DNA from: Bacteroidota bacterium
GTDB taxonomy: Bacteria; Bacteroidota; Bacteroidia; Flavobacteriales; Weeksellaceae
DNA length: 64,000 nucleotides
Direction: 5' to 3'
NCBI GenBank assembly: GCA_023422635.1
Contig: JAFAGO010000045.1
Location: forward strand, 43,339 to 107,338
Part shown: positions 27,538-36,112 of the stretch, piece after piece
Layout: every line of letters begins with the position of its first letter
Numbering within the stretch: the stretch's first letter is position 1
Program-made: the position numbers and the translations under genes
The notes under the pieces: generated by a model
The model's input: the letters and a program-made list of their open reading frames with translations, nothing else
Told to the model about the DNA's origin: nothing
Databases searched by the model: none

Positions 27538-28299
27538 ATGCAAACCCTATTGTACGACGGAAGTTTTGATGGACTATTCACCGCTGTTTTCGAATTTTTT
27601 GAGTATAAATTCAAGACCGTTGAAATTGTCAATCGAAACCGTTTTGTTCAGGAAAATATGTTTGCTGAAATTCATGAAGTCTACACCAACGTAGAAAAAT
27701 CAGAACGCGTTTTAAAAAAGCTAGAAAAAGCGATTGGGAAAGATGGAATTCATCAATTAATGATGGTTTACCTTTCTGAAAATGAAAATTTAGAGCGTCT
27801 TATATTATCGGCAGTTCAGCAATCTGTACAATTTCCGGAAGAAAATATTCTTAAAAACTACGCCATCGACGACATCTTGAATATTGCTAAAATATGCAAA
27901 TCTGTTAGTCGCGAACGCCACAGAATGAATGCGTTTGTACGCTTCGAAAAACTGAAAGATGATGTTTATTTTGCAAATATTGATCCTGATTTCAACGTGC
28001 TTCCTTTAATTAGAAATCACTTTAAGAAAAGATATCAAGATCAAAAATGGATGATTTATGATTTGCGGCGCCAATACGGAATTTTCTACGATTTGGAAAC
28101 TTGTGATTTCTTTTATCCCGAAGAAAATATTGACACAAAAAATATTACTGATAAATTTCATGACGAAGAAAACAACTATCAGAAATTGTGGCAGCGCTAT
28201 TTTGATAAAACCAATATTAAGGAACGTAAAAATCTAAAATTACATCTACAACATGTACCCAAGCGATACTGGAAATACCTTACCGAAAAAATAAGTTAA
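27538..28299 (+). CDS. TIGR03915 family protein, partner of the radical SAM protein
   Basis: This 253-aa protein begins MQTLLYDGSFDGLFTAVFEF, the family's start. The conserved end includes FKKRYQDQKWMIYDLRRQYG and DLETCDFFYPE. It lies 77 bases downstream of the radical SAM gene and probably shares its transcript. The family has been proposed to work with the radical SAM partner in DNA repair, on the basis of co-occurrence; no catalytic residues can be pointed to with confidence. Confidence 0.87.
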   Translation: MQTLLYDGSFDGLFTAVFEFFEYKFKTVEIVNRNRFVQENMFAEIHEVYTNVEKSERVLKKLEKAIGKDGIHQLMMVYLSENENLERLILSAVQQSVQFPEENILKNYAIDDILNIAKICKSVSRERHRMNAFVRFEKLKDDVYFANIDPDFNVLPLIRNHFKKRYQDQKWMIYDLRRQYGIFYDLETCDFFYPEENIDTKNITDKFHDEENNYQKLWQRYFDKTNIKERKNLKLHLQHVPKRYWKYLTEKIS

Positions 28300-28304
28300 A
28301 TGAA

Positions 28305-30233
28305 CTAATTTTCCAGTTGAGCTCCTAAAAACTCCCATTCCTGAAGCGCCATATCCAATTCTTCTTTTTTCGCGTTGTAGGTGTGCAACACTTCATCACT
28401 TGGATTTCCTTTTGCAAAATCTGCTTCGTATTTTTCGATTTGCAATTCTAACTCAGCAATTTTTTCTTCTACTTTTTTAAGTTTATTTTGGATACTTTTT
28501 TGATCTTTATTAACAAACTTATTTTCTTTTGCTGTAGGAATTTCAGCTTTTTTTTCGTCTACTGGAGCAACAGATTCATCTTTGTGAAGTTTTGCTTTTT
28601 CCGCAGAAACTTCGCGTAAACTTTCTTTTTGGCGATATTCCAAATATTCATCAATGTTACCCAGAAACTCTTTCATAGAACCATTTCGAAATTCAAAAAT
28701 TTTATCCGAAAGACCTTGTAAAAATTCACGATCGTGGGAAATCAAAATCAACGTTCCATCGAAATTTTTCAAAGCTAATTTGATGATTTCTTTCGATTGG
28801 ATATCCAAGTGGTTTGTAGGTTCGTCCATGATCAACGTGTTAAACGGACGAAGCAATAATTTACACAAAGCCAATCGATTACGCTCCCCACCGGAAAGCA
28901 CTTTTGTTTTCTTTTGAACATCTTCTCCAGAAAAAAGGAAGCTTCCCAACAAATCACGAACTCGTGGTCGGGTTTCTTCAGTTGCTGCATCTTCTGCTTC
29001 TTGCAGAACGGTTTTATCAGGAGTTAGCACTTCTTCCTGGTTTTGGGCAAAATATCCAATATTCACATTATGGCCGAGTTTCCAGCTTCCCGTATAGTCA
29101 GTAATTTCACCTGCAAGAATTTTTGCCAACGTCGTTTTTCCTTGACCATTTTGTCCAAGCAAAGCGATGCGATCTCCTCGTTCAACAAAGAAATCAACAT
29201 GATCAAAAATTTGTTTTTTACCGTACGCTTTCCCTAAATTTTCTGCCTCGAAAATCACTTTTCCGGGAACAACAGATTGAACGAAACGAATATTGAATTT
29301 AGAAACATCTTCGTTCTCGACTTCAATTCTTTCAATTTTATCAAGTCTTTTAATTAGCGATTGCGCAAAAGCCGCTTTTGTTGCGCTCGCACGGAAACGA
29401 TTGATGTTGTCTTCCATCTGTTTAATTTCCGCATCCTGGTTTTTCTTGGCTTGAATCAGTTTTTCTTTGCGATCTTTTCTTAATTCCAAATATTTGGAAT
29501 AATTTGCTTTATAATCGTCAACTTTCTTATTGTTCACGTCAAAAGTTCGGTTACAAACAGCGGTCATAAACTGTTTATCGTGACTTACCAAAACGATAGC
29601 TCCGGGATAATCTTTTAGAAAACTTTCTAACCAAATAATGGATTCCATATCCAAATGGTTAGTTGGTTCATCCAAAAGCATTAAATCATTTTTCTGAAGG
29701 AGAAGCTTCGCCAACTCGATTCGCATACGCCAACCACCAGAAAATTCGTCGGTAATTTTATCAAAATCTTCAACTTTAAATCCTAAACCTAGAAGAACTT
29801 TTTCCATATCACCTTCAAGATTGTAAGCATCGTGGTGATGGAGCAAATCGTTAAGATCCGTCATTCTGTGGATCAAATCGCTGTAAGCATCACTTTCGTA
29901 ATCGGTTCGGGTAGCTAATTGTTCGTTAACATCTTCAAGTTCGTTTTTCCAAGCGTTGATTTGCTCGAATGCTTGCATGGTTTCATTCCACACGGTTCTT
30001 CCTTTAACAAAATCAAGATCCTGTTTTAAAAAACCAATGGTAATATTTCCTTCAGGAACAACATTACCTTCGTAAAAATTAATTTCTCCTGAAATCATTT
30101 TAAGAAGAGTTGATTTTCCTGCGCCATTTTTACCGACAAGCCCAATCTTGTCTTCCTTCTTAATCGTAAAATTTACATCTCGAAAAAGATAATTTCCGGA
30201 GTGGTGAAGACCAAGACCTTGAACTGAAAGCAT
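28305..30233 (-). CDS. ABC-F ATPase
   Basis: This 642-aa protein has two soluble ABC domains. The first has GKNGAGKSTLLK, SGGWRMRIELAKLLL and DEPTNHLD. The second has GQNGQGKTTLAK, LSGGERNRLALCKLLL and DEPTNHLD. The inter-domain linker is long and charged, with a coil near FRASATKAAFAQSLIKRLDK. A C-terminal coiled coil follows (NKLKKVEEKIAELELQIEKY). It is a ribosome-associated translation factor type, closest in style to YheS/YdiF. It ends 5 bases from the convergent TIGR03915 gene. Confidence 0.94.
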   Translation of the reverse strand: MLSVQGLGLHHSGNYLFRDVNFTIKKEDKIGLVGKNGAGKSTLLKMISGEINFYEGNVVPEGNITIGFLKQDLDFVKGRTVWNETMQAFEQINAWKNELEDVNEQLATRTDYESDAYSDLIHRMTDLNDLLHHHDAYNLEGDMEKVLLGLGFKVEDFDKITDEFSGGWRMRIELAKLLLQKNDLMLLDEPTNHLDMESIIWLESFLKDYPGAIVLVSHDKQFMTAVCNRTFDVNNKKVDDYKANYSKYLELRKDRKEKLIQAKKNQDAEIKQMEDNINRFRASATKAAFAQSLIKRLDKIERIEVENEDVSKFNIRFVQSVVPGKVIFEAENLGKAYGKKQIFDHVDFFVERGDRIALLGQNGQGKTTLAKILAGEITDYTGSWKLGHNVNIGYFAQNQEEVLTPDKTVLQEAEDAATEETRPRVRDLLGSFLFSGEDVQKKTKVLSGGERNRLALCKLLLRPFNTLIMDEPTNHLDIQSKEIIKLALKNFDGTLILISHDREFLQGLSDKIFEFRNGSMKEFLGNIDEYLEYRQKESLREVSAEKAKLHKDESVAPVDEKKAEIPTAKENKFVNKDQKSIQNKLKKVEEKIAELELQIEKYEADFAKGNPSDEVLHTYNAKKEELDMALQEWEFLGAQLEN

Positions 30234-30323
30234 AATAAGATTTTTAAAAATGCAAAAAAACGAAAAACGCCCGAGATATTCAAACGTCTGTATCGTTACT
30301 TAAACTTTAATGTACTATTTACA

Positions 30324-30353
30324 ACAAAAAAACACCCTGAAAATCAGAGTGTT
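30324..30353 (-). terminator. Original tRNA-Gln terminator, stranded by the element
   Basis: Read on the minus strand it is a stem AACACTCTGA-TTT-TCAGGGTGTT followed by a T run. It has the same CTGATTTTCAG heart as the terminator now serving tRNA-Gln at 51726-51752. It sits just outside attL, where the tRNA 3' flank would be before integration. Confidence 0.75.
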
Positions 30354-30365
30354 AAATTGAAAAGT

Positions 30366-30383
30366 GTAGACCCACAGGGATTT
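30366..30383. repeat. attL: 18-bp core repeat
   Basis: Identical to 51752-51769. It matches the tRNA-Gln 3' acceptor stem through the T-loop; beyond it the T-loop sequence is lost (TTAACC instead of CGAACC), so this copy is not a tRNA. Confidence 0.88.
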
Positions 30384-30398
30384 TAACCTTTTATTTTT

Positions 30399-30411
30399 TA
30401 GAATATCATAA
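30399..30411. repeat. Left copy of TTAGAATATCATA end motif
   Basis: 13-bp motif, also at 51658-51670 in the same orientation near the right end of the element. A candidate integrase or excisionase binding site. Confidence 0.5.
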
Positions 30412-30497
30412 AATTTTAAAATACTTGTTAATCAATAAATTACAAACTTGATTTATTTAATGATACTTAATTAGTTTATTTGTATATTATAAAAAAT

Positions 30498-30520
30498 GGC
30501 TGTAAATTTGGCTGTAAATT
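30498..30520. repeat. Left paired GGCTGTAAA repeats
   Basis: Two copies of GGCTGTAAATT start at 30498 and 30510, 12 bases apart. The same pair with the same 12-base spacing is at 51701 and 51713 near attR. They lie directly before the integrase start. Candidate arm-type recombinase sites or integrase autoregulation sites. Confidence 0.55.
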
Positions 30521-30526
30521 TTCAGC

Positions 30527-31822
30527 GTGATAAGTATTAAAAGAAAAGTAAATGTTGCTCTTGAAAAAAGAAAAAAAGATGGAGTTGTTATTAATGACAA
30601 TGTGCCTATTTTTCTTCGAGTAACCTATAATTCAAATAGAATTAATTTGTTTTCAGGATTTAGAATTGATAGAAAAGATTGGAACGAGACTCAATCTTTG
30701 GTGAAAAATGGAAAAATAAATTCAAATGGATTAACAGCAGAGGAAATTAACACCTATTTAAGTAACCTTATTAATAATATTCACACTTTTTTTATCAAAT
30801 GTCAAGTCGAAGATAGAGTGCCAGATACATTGGAAGTAAAAGAATATTTTGCTGAGATTAAGGATAGGGGTGAGAAAAAGAAAAAAGTTGAGATTAAAGA
30901 AGATGTTACAGAAAAAACTTTTTTTGAGGTATTTGATCATTTTACAGAATATTCAGGCAAAGTAAATAATTGGACAGTTGATACTCATAAAAAATTCGCC
31001 GCATTGAAAAATCATCTTTTATCATTTAATGAAAATTTGACTTTTGAAGATTTTGATTCCAACGGGCTTCCCAAATTGCTATCTTACTTCTCAAATAATT
31101 TAAAGTTAAATAATGTTACAACTAAAAAGTACTTGAAAAATATCAAATGGTTTTTGAGATTTGCTGTGAAGTTTGGTTATTGTAATAACTTGTATTTTCA
31201 ACAATTTACTCCAAAGATAAAGACGACTGATAAAGTTATTATCTTTCTATCTGAGGAAGAAATAAATACTATTAGAAAGTATAATATTCCTACTACAAAA
31301 AAATATTTAGAAAGAGTCAGGGATGTTCTTTTATTTACTTGTTTTACTGGACTACGCCATTCCGATGTCGAAAAATTAAAAAAATCTGATATTAAGAATG
31401 GTAAATTGTATGTGGTAACGAAAAAGACATCTGATTTTATTGTAATTGAATTAAATGATATTTCAAAAAATATTTTAGAAAAATACAAGGATTTAGATGG
31501 CGATAAAGCATTACCTGTTATATCAAACCAAAAAATGAATGAATATTTGAAAGAATTAGGACAACTTGCAGAAATTGATGAACCTATAAATCATACTTTT
31601 TTCATTGGCAACAAACGAAATGATGAATCAAAACCGAAGTATGAATACTTTTCTTCACATATTGGGAGAAGAACATTTATTTGTTTATGTATCTCAAAAG
31701 GTATCCCTATTCAAGTTATAATGAAATGGACTGGGCATTCAGATTACCAATCAATGAAACCTTATATTGATGTAGTGGATTCAACACGTGAAATTCAAAT
31801 GCAAAAGCTTAATATTTTATGA
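30527..31822 (+). CDS. Tyrosine recombinase (integrase) of the element
   Basis: This 431-aa integrase starts at a GTG (MISIKRKVNVALEKRKKDGV). It has the Bacteroidota arm-binding N-terminal domain, a SAM-like core-binding domain (about 140-230) and a catalytic domain. The catalytic residues are visible: Arg in FTGLRHSDVEK (near 276), the HxxR pair in SSHIGRRTF, the second His in MKWTGHSDYQ, and the Tyr in SMKPYIDVVD (near 417). It would catalyse recombination between the 18-bp repeats. It overlaps the next gene by 4 bases (ATGA). Confidence 0.94.
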   Translation: MISIKRKVNVALEKRKKDGVVINDNVPIFLRVTYNSNRINLFSGFRIDRKDWNETQSLVKNGKINSNGLTAEEINTYLSNLINNIHTFFIKCQVEDRVPDTLEVKEYFAEIKDRGEKKKKVEIKEDVTEKTFFEVFDHFTEYSGKVNNWTVDTHKKFAALKNHLLSFNENLTFEDFDSNGLPKLLSYFSNNLKLNNVTTKKYLKNIKWFLRFAVKFGYCNNLYFQQFTPKIKTTDKVIIFLSEEEINTIRKYNIPTTKKYLERVRDVLLFTCFTGLRHSDVEKLKKSDIKNGKLYVVTKKTSDFIVIELNDISKNILEKYKDLDGDKALPVISNQKMNEYLKELGQLAEIDEPINHTFFIGNKRNDESKPKYEYFSSHIGRRTFICLCISKGIPIQVIMKWTGHSDYQSMKPYIDVVDSTREIQMQKLNIL

Positions 31823-32772
31823 AATTAACAGAACATTTTGATTCATTAATAGCTCTTGAAAGTAGATTGAAAAAGAATGAAAAGCAAAAGTTAACAAAAG
31901 AATTAATTGATGAACTTTTGGAATTTCCATTTTCAATCGAAAATATAGAATTTAGTGAATTATTTGAACATTCTCGCCCGAATTTAATTTATAAAGAATA
32001 CTCGGCAATTTTACAAAGGTTAAAATATATACTTTCATCATATTCATCCGATTTAGAAAAACAAAATATTCATAAAATTATTAGTGAATCGTGTTCTAAT
32101 TATGAGCGAGAGTATGAATATCACTATAAAGCAATTTTGCTTCCTATAAGCGGTAAAGAGAGAGAATTAAATGGAAGATTAGAATCTTGGTGTTTTAAAT
32201 ATGATGATAAATCCCAAGAAATGATTGATTTGAGAAATGAATATTCGATTGCCAAGAAAAAATACAAGGAAGAACACCAAATAAGTAAGGAATTGTATGC
32301 TAAATGGAAGAATAAAGAAAAAAGTTTATTATATCTTTTTGATTTTAATATGAGTTCCATTATTGAACAATTGACTTTTTTAGAAGTTCAACTTTCAGAA
32401 TTGAATTCTTTTGAGAAATATGCAGATGAAACCTTTATCAATCTGGAAGTTGTAAATAATTTGTACGAAATTTTCGTGAAATTAAAATTAGTGGAATACA
32501 TCAATTTCTTGGATTTTGCTAATCAAATGGCAGGTAAAGAAATTCTGTGTATTGAAAAGAATAAAGGCACGGATAAATATATTGCATATTCAATAAATAA
32601 AATTGGTAATGCTTTTATAAAAAAAGAATCATCTGAAAATTGGAAAAAAATAATGATTCAACATTTTGATATAAAAGATTATGAAAAAAAAATCAATCCA
32701 TCTAATGATAATAAATCTGAGATACATAAAGAAATAGATGATATTATTCTAAAAGGACAGGCTATACTTTAA
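31819..32772 (+). CDS. Unknown protein, helical, element backbone
   Basis: I do not recognise this 317-aa protein. It begins MKLTEHFDSLIALESRLKKN and is rich in Lys, Glu, Ile and Leu. Long predicted helices include YSIAKKKYKEEHQISKELYA, which looks like a coiled coil. It has no TM and no signal peptide. The 4-base overlap with the integrase means co-translation. Position and size would fit an RteC-like or other excision regulator, but I cannot confirm a motif. Confidence 0.6.
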   Translation: MKLTEHFDSLIALESRLKKNEKQKLTKELIDELLEFPFSIENIEFSELFEHSRPNLIYKEYSAILQRLKYILSSYSSDLEKQNIHKIISESCSNYEREYEYHYKAILLPISGKERELNGRLESWCFKYDDKSQEMIDLRNEYSIAKKKYKEEHQISKELYAKWKNKEKSLLYLFDFNMSSIIEQLTFLEVQLSELNSFEKYADETFINLEVVNNLYEIFVKLKLVEYINFLDFANQMAGKEILCIEKNKGTDKYIAYSINKIGNAFIKKESSENWKKIMIQHFDIKDYEKKINPSNDNKSEIHKEIDDIILKGQAIL

Positions 32773-32867
32773 AACTAAATTAAACTTATTAAGTATCAAA
32801 AATCTTATGAAATAGACTCATAGAATTTTTCTGAATTTCACTTTTATAAATTATTTTTTAAACACTT

Positions 32868-32900
32868 AAAAATCAGTATATTACTTATGCTGATTTTTTT
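32868..32900 (+). terminator. Rho-independent terminator after the integrase operon
   Basis: AAAAATCAG/CTGATTTTT outer stem extended by TATA/TATG (one G-U pair), loop TTACT, then a T run. It separates the integrase pair from the replication and mobilisation genes. Confidence 0.78.
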
Positions 32901-32960
32901 ATTTGAATTTCTTGGAATTTGATTTTGATGGCAATTTTGCTCTATTAAAATCAACAAAAG

Positions 32961-33263
32961 ATGAAAATACAAGAATTATTGAACAAGCCAATATGGCAAA
33001 TGACAGGTGAAGAATTTTTATTCTTAAATAAGACTAAGAATGAAGAAGAAAATGAAAGCCCTCAAATTATAAAAACTACTGAAACCAAATTAGTTTATGG
33101 TATTAGGGGGATAGCAAATCTTTTTGACTGTTCAATAGCAACAGCGAATCGCATTAAAAAAAGTGGGGTTATTAATGATGCTATTTCTCAAAGAAATCGA
33201 ACAATTGTGATTGATGTGCAAAAGGCATTGGAATTATTTAAAAATAATGAAAATGAAAAATAA
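32961..33263 (+). CDS. DUF3853 helix-turn-helix protein
   Basis: This 100-aa protein has the family start LLNKPIWQMTGEEFLFL and a winged HTH of the excisionase type in VYGIRGIANLFDCSIATANR. DUF3853 proteins are carried by Bacteroidota mobile elements at this same place, before a VapE/primase gene, and probably bind element DNA as excisionase or replication accessory. It overlaps the next gene by about 11 bases. Confidence 0.82.
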   Translation: MKIQELLNKPIWQMTGEEFLFLNKTKNEEENESPQIIKTTETKLVYGIRGIANLFDCSIATANRIKKSGVINDAISQRNRTIVIDVQKALELFKNNENEK

Positions 33264-34404
33264 TATCCTTTACCGCTCTGAAGAGCACAGCACAACAGTT
33301 TACGATCAAGCACTTCAATACATTGAAGAAAAGTATGATTTGAGATTTAACAGCATCTCATTAGACTATGAAATTAAGCTTAAAGATTCCGATGATTGGA
33401 GTATACTAAATATCAATTCGTTACTGATAGAACTAACTCGTGTGGGAATTAAGATTACACCACAGAAATTGGAAATTTTAATACGGAGCGATTTTATAAA
33501 ATCCTATAATCCCATCAAAGAATATTTTGAAAAACTGGAAGATTGGGACGGAAATGACCACATTAAAGAATTAGTTACTTATGTTACTACAAATGATAAC
33601 GAATCATTCCATTATCATTTAGAAAAATGGCTATCTAGAGCTGTCAAATGTGCTTTAGAGCCTAATTACATCAACAAACAATGCTTGGTGTTGTTTAGTC
33701 AAATACAAAATTTAGGAAAAACTACCTTTCTCCGTTTTTTAATTCCTAAAGAGCTGAAGAATTATTATACCGAAGTTGTAACGGTAGATAAAGACGGACA
33801 AATTGCTATTACGAAGAATTTTATAGTTAATGCTGATGAATTAGCGGTGTTGACTAAATCAGATATTAATAGTTTAAAATCTCTTTTTTCAGCAACCAAT
33901 GTTAAAGTCAGGCTTCCGTATGCCCGGAAAGCAGAAAATCAACGCCGAATCTGTTCTTTTTTAGGATCAACCAATAAATGTGATTTCTTAACTGATGAAA
34001 CAGGCAGTGTAAGATGGATAGTTTTTGAAATTAAAGAAATTGATTTCGGTTATAGTAAAACTATAAATATTGACAAATTTTGGTCTCAGGTATACTACAA
34101 CACTTATAAAAGTGAGGATTTCAAAGAAGAATTTAGTCAGAATGATATTTTGGAAAATGAACTTCGAAACGAAAGATACTTCAATATTAGTCCAGAACAG
34201 GAAGTGATTATCAAACATTTTGAAAAATCTACAGAGCTCAAAGATTTCCTTACAGCTTCTGACATTGTTTTTGCGATGAATCATGCTTTGGGAACACAAC
34301 TCAACCATATAAAGGTTGGAAAAGCACTCACAAAATTAAAATACGAAAGGATAAAACATCCTAAACTCCAAGTTTATGGCTATTTAATCAAGCGAAAAAT
34401 ATAA
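33253..34404 (+). CDS. VapE/VirE-like P-loop ATPase of element replication
   Basis: The start at 33253 (MKNNILYRSEEHSTTVYDQA), or the ATG at 33247, is chosen; both overlap the HTH gene end. The protein is 383 aa. Its P-loop is QIQNLGKTTFLRFL (GKTT near residue 155), lacking the first canonical Gly. A Walker B-like FIVNADELAVL and an arginine-finger-like RRICSFLGSTNKCDFL follow. The C-terminal winged domain (LTASDIVFAMNHALGTQLNH) is typical of the family. It probably acts as a helicase-like replication protein together with the Toprim gene downstream. Confidence 0.82.
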   Translation: MKNNILYRSEEHSTTVYDQALQYIEEKYDLRFNSISLDYEIKLKDSDDWSILNINSLLIELTRVGIKITPQKLEILIRSDFIKSYNPIKEYFEKLEDWDGNDHIKELVTYVTTNDNESFHYHLEKWLSRAVKCALEPNYINKQCLVLFSQIQNLGKTTFLRFLIPKELKNYYTEVVTVDKDGQIAITKNFIVNADELAVLTKSDINSLKSLFSATNVKVRLPYARKAENQRRICSFLGSTNKCDFLTDETGSVRWIVFEIKEIDFGYSKTINIDKFWSQVYYNTYKSEDFKEEFSQNDILENELRNERYFNISPEQEVIIKHFEKSTELKDFLTASDIVFAMNHALGTQLNHIKVGKALTKLKYERIKHPKLQVYGYLIKRKI

Positions 34405-34428
34405 AATTTTCAAAAGCGAAAAAATAGC

Positions 34429-34512
34429 CTACCTGCTTACCAAGTTACCTTAATCTTAATTATAAAATATAACAGCTTGCCATTTTTAGGTAAGCAGGTA
34501 GAGAGGTAAGCC
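34429..34512. repeat. 13-bp inverted repeat with GGTAA motifs, possible replication or control site
   Basis: CTACCTGCTTACC (34429-34441) and its exact complement (34489-34501) flank an AT-rich spacer of 47 bases. Extra GGTAA units lie beside both arms (GTTACC at 34444-34449, GGTAAGCC at 34505-34512). It sits alone between the ATPase and the Toprim gene. It could be an origin, a binding site, or a large stem-loop in mRNA. Confidence 0.5.
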
Positions 34513-34560
34513 AAAAAATAACATTTCAAAAAAATATATCAACATTAAAAAACACAAAAC

Positions 34561-35463
34561 ATGAATTGCAAACAAGCCAACGAAAATATCAGCATCAAGG
34601 AAGTAATGGAAAGTTTTTCTCTATTTCCAAGCAAAGAACATCCGAAAACTGCCTATTATTTTGCTATCAATCGACAGGAACGAACACCAAGTCTATTGGT
34701 GAATTATGTTAAGAATATTGCCTTTGATTTTGGCACAGGAAACCAATACGATGTCGTGTCGATTGTTCAGGAACTCAAACGATGCACCATATCTGATGCC
34801 CTTGAATATCTGAAGCAATTTGATTTTTCATTTCAAAAGCAAAAAGAAGATTTAAGCAATCTAAAAGAAGAAACTAAATCCTATCAAATTTTAGAGGTAA
34901 AAGAAATTTCGCATCCGGCACTTTTGGAATATTTGAAAGAAAGAAATCTGGAAACTCAAAAATCAGAATTAAAAGAAATCCATTATCAGATTGGAGACAA
35001 AACTTATTTTGCGATTGCTTTCAAAAATGATTCTGGGGGCTATGAAATCCGAAACAAATATCTAAAAATTGCTTTAGGCAAAAAAGATGTTACCACGATA
35101 AAAAACAACTCCGAAACTTTGAAAATCTTTGAAGGATTTAGCGATTATTTATCCTTTTTAATTCTCAAAAATAAGGATCAAAATTTTTCATCAGAAACCT
35201 CCGATTTTGTGATTTTAAATTCCGTTTCGATGGCGTTTAAAATTGAAAAATCACTAGAGAATTATCAAAAGATTGAGTTGTACTTAGACAACGATGAAGC
35301 AGGGAATTTACTCGTGGAAAAATTAAACAAACTCAATTCTAATGTTCAAGACCAAAGAAAATATTACAAAATTTTTAAAGACTTGAACGAATATTTAGCT
35401 TCTAAAAAAGCAGAAGAACAGATCCATATTGAAGAGAAACGAACTTATAAAATGCGGCGGTAA
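34561..35463 (+). CDS. Toprim-domain primase-like protein
   Basis: This 300-aa protein has a DnaG-like N-terminal zinc-binding fold without its full cysteine set (MNCKQANENISIKEVMESFS, AFDFGTGNQYDVVSIVQEL). A Toprim domain follows, with LKIFEGFSDYLSFLI (the Glu) and IELYLDNDEAGNLLVEKL (the DxD-type metal site). Such proteins are found beside VapE ATPases and relaxases in Bacteroidota mobilizable elements, where they likely prime element replication after transfer. Confidence 0.85.
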   Translation: MNCKQANENISIKEVMESFSLFPSKEHPKTAYYFAINRQERTPSLLVNYVKNIAFDFGTGNQYDVVSIVQELKRCTISDALEYLKQFDFSFQKQKEDLSNLKEETKSYQILEVKEISHPALLEYLKERNLETQKSELKEIHYQIGDKTYFAIAFKNDSGGYEIRNKYLKIALGKKDVTTIKNNSETLKIFEGFSDYLSFLILKNKDQNFSSETSDFVILNSVSMAFKIEKSLENYQKIELYLDNDEAGNLLVEKLNKLNSNVQDQRKYYKIFKDLNEYLASKKAEEQIHIEEKRTYKMRR

Positions 35464-35507
35464 ATTATACGCTTAGAGTTAGTGCAAAAAGTACCCAATG
35501 TTTACAA

Positions 35508-35564
35508 CAAGCGTATGCTTGCCGTAAAAATCGGGCTTTTTGGTTTCCTCCTGTCGTCGGAAAC
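35508..35564. other. Candidate origin of transfer (oriT) upstream of mob genes
   Basis: The 172-base gap before mobC holds two short hairpins: CAAGC-GTAT-GCTTG (35508-35521) and GTTTCC-10 bases-GGAAAC (35543-35564). Inverted repeats just before the MobC/relaxase pair are the usual place for oriT. No nic site can be named from sequence alone. Confidence 0.4.
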
Positions 35565-35635
35565 AGTTGTATGGAATTACGATTCAAGCCCATAATTTAA
35601 AATTATAAAAAAATTAAACACCACATAAACACAAT

Positions 35636-36112
35636 ATGAAAAATGACTTTTTAAAACAGTTTGTAAGACAGATTTCCGAGCAGCAAATTGCCAAGGTTGC
35701 AGAAGAAAAAAGAAGAAACCGCTTTCGCGAAATCGGTAGAAAGGGAGGTTTGAAAAAGAAGACGGCGAACCACTTTTCAAAGGTAGTCTCGGTTCGTTTT
35801 ACCGAAAAGGAGTTCGAGAAAATTCAAAAGGAGGCGGACTTCTACAACCTCAAAATATCCAAATATTTAAGACTGATTTCTACCGAAAAGGAAATTAAAG
35901 TAAACGAGTTCAAGACAGACGAAGTTCTATTGAATTACGGCAACAATTTCATAAGGATATCCAATCTGCTCAGGAACAGAGAATGGAACGAATTTGAAAA
36001 CAAGAAAGAGATCCTTGAGGAAATTCACATCGTCACCAAATTAATCAGAGAATACCTCTACCAACAAATCATCACGCATGAACAATTCGGCAACGACGAG
36101 GAGGATCAGTAA
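35636..36112 (+). CDS. MobC-like mobilisation protein
   Basis: This 158-aa protein is basic at the N-terminus (EEKRRNRFREIGRKGGLKKK). It then carries a ribbon-helix-helix-like segment (VSVRFTEKEFEKIQKEADFY, ISKYLRLIS) and a C-terminal helical bundle (NNFIRISNLLRNREWNEFEN), as in MobC/MbpB relaxosome proteins. It would bind oriT and assist nicking by the relaxase. It overlaps the relaxase by 35 bases. Base composition from here to 37617 is visibly richer in G and C than in the preceding genes. Confidence 0.85.
   Translation: MKNDFLKQFVRQISEQQIAKVAEEKRRNRFREIGRKGGLKKKTANHFSKVVSVRFTEKEFEKIQKEADFYNLKISKYLRLISTEKEIKVNEFKTDEVLLNYGNNFIRISNLLRNREWNEFENKKEILEEIHIVTKLIREYLYQQIITHEQFGNDEEDQ

Noticed and set aside
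31819..32772. RteC-type excision regulator
   Set aside because: Place and size fit, but I could not identify a diagnostic motif, so it is left as unknown.
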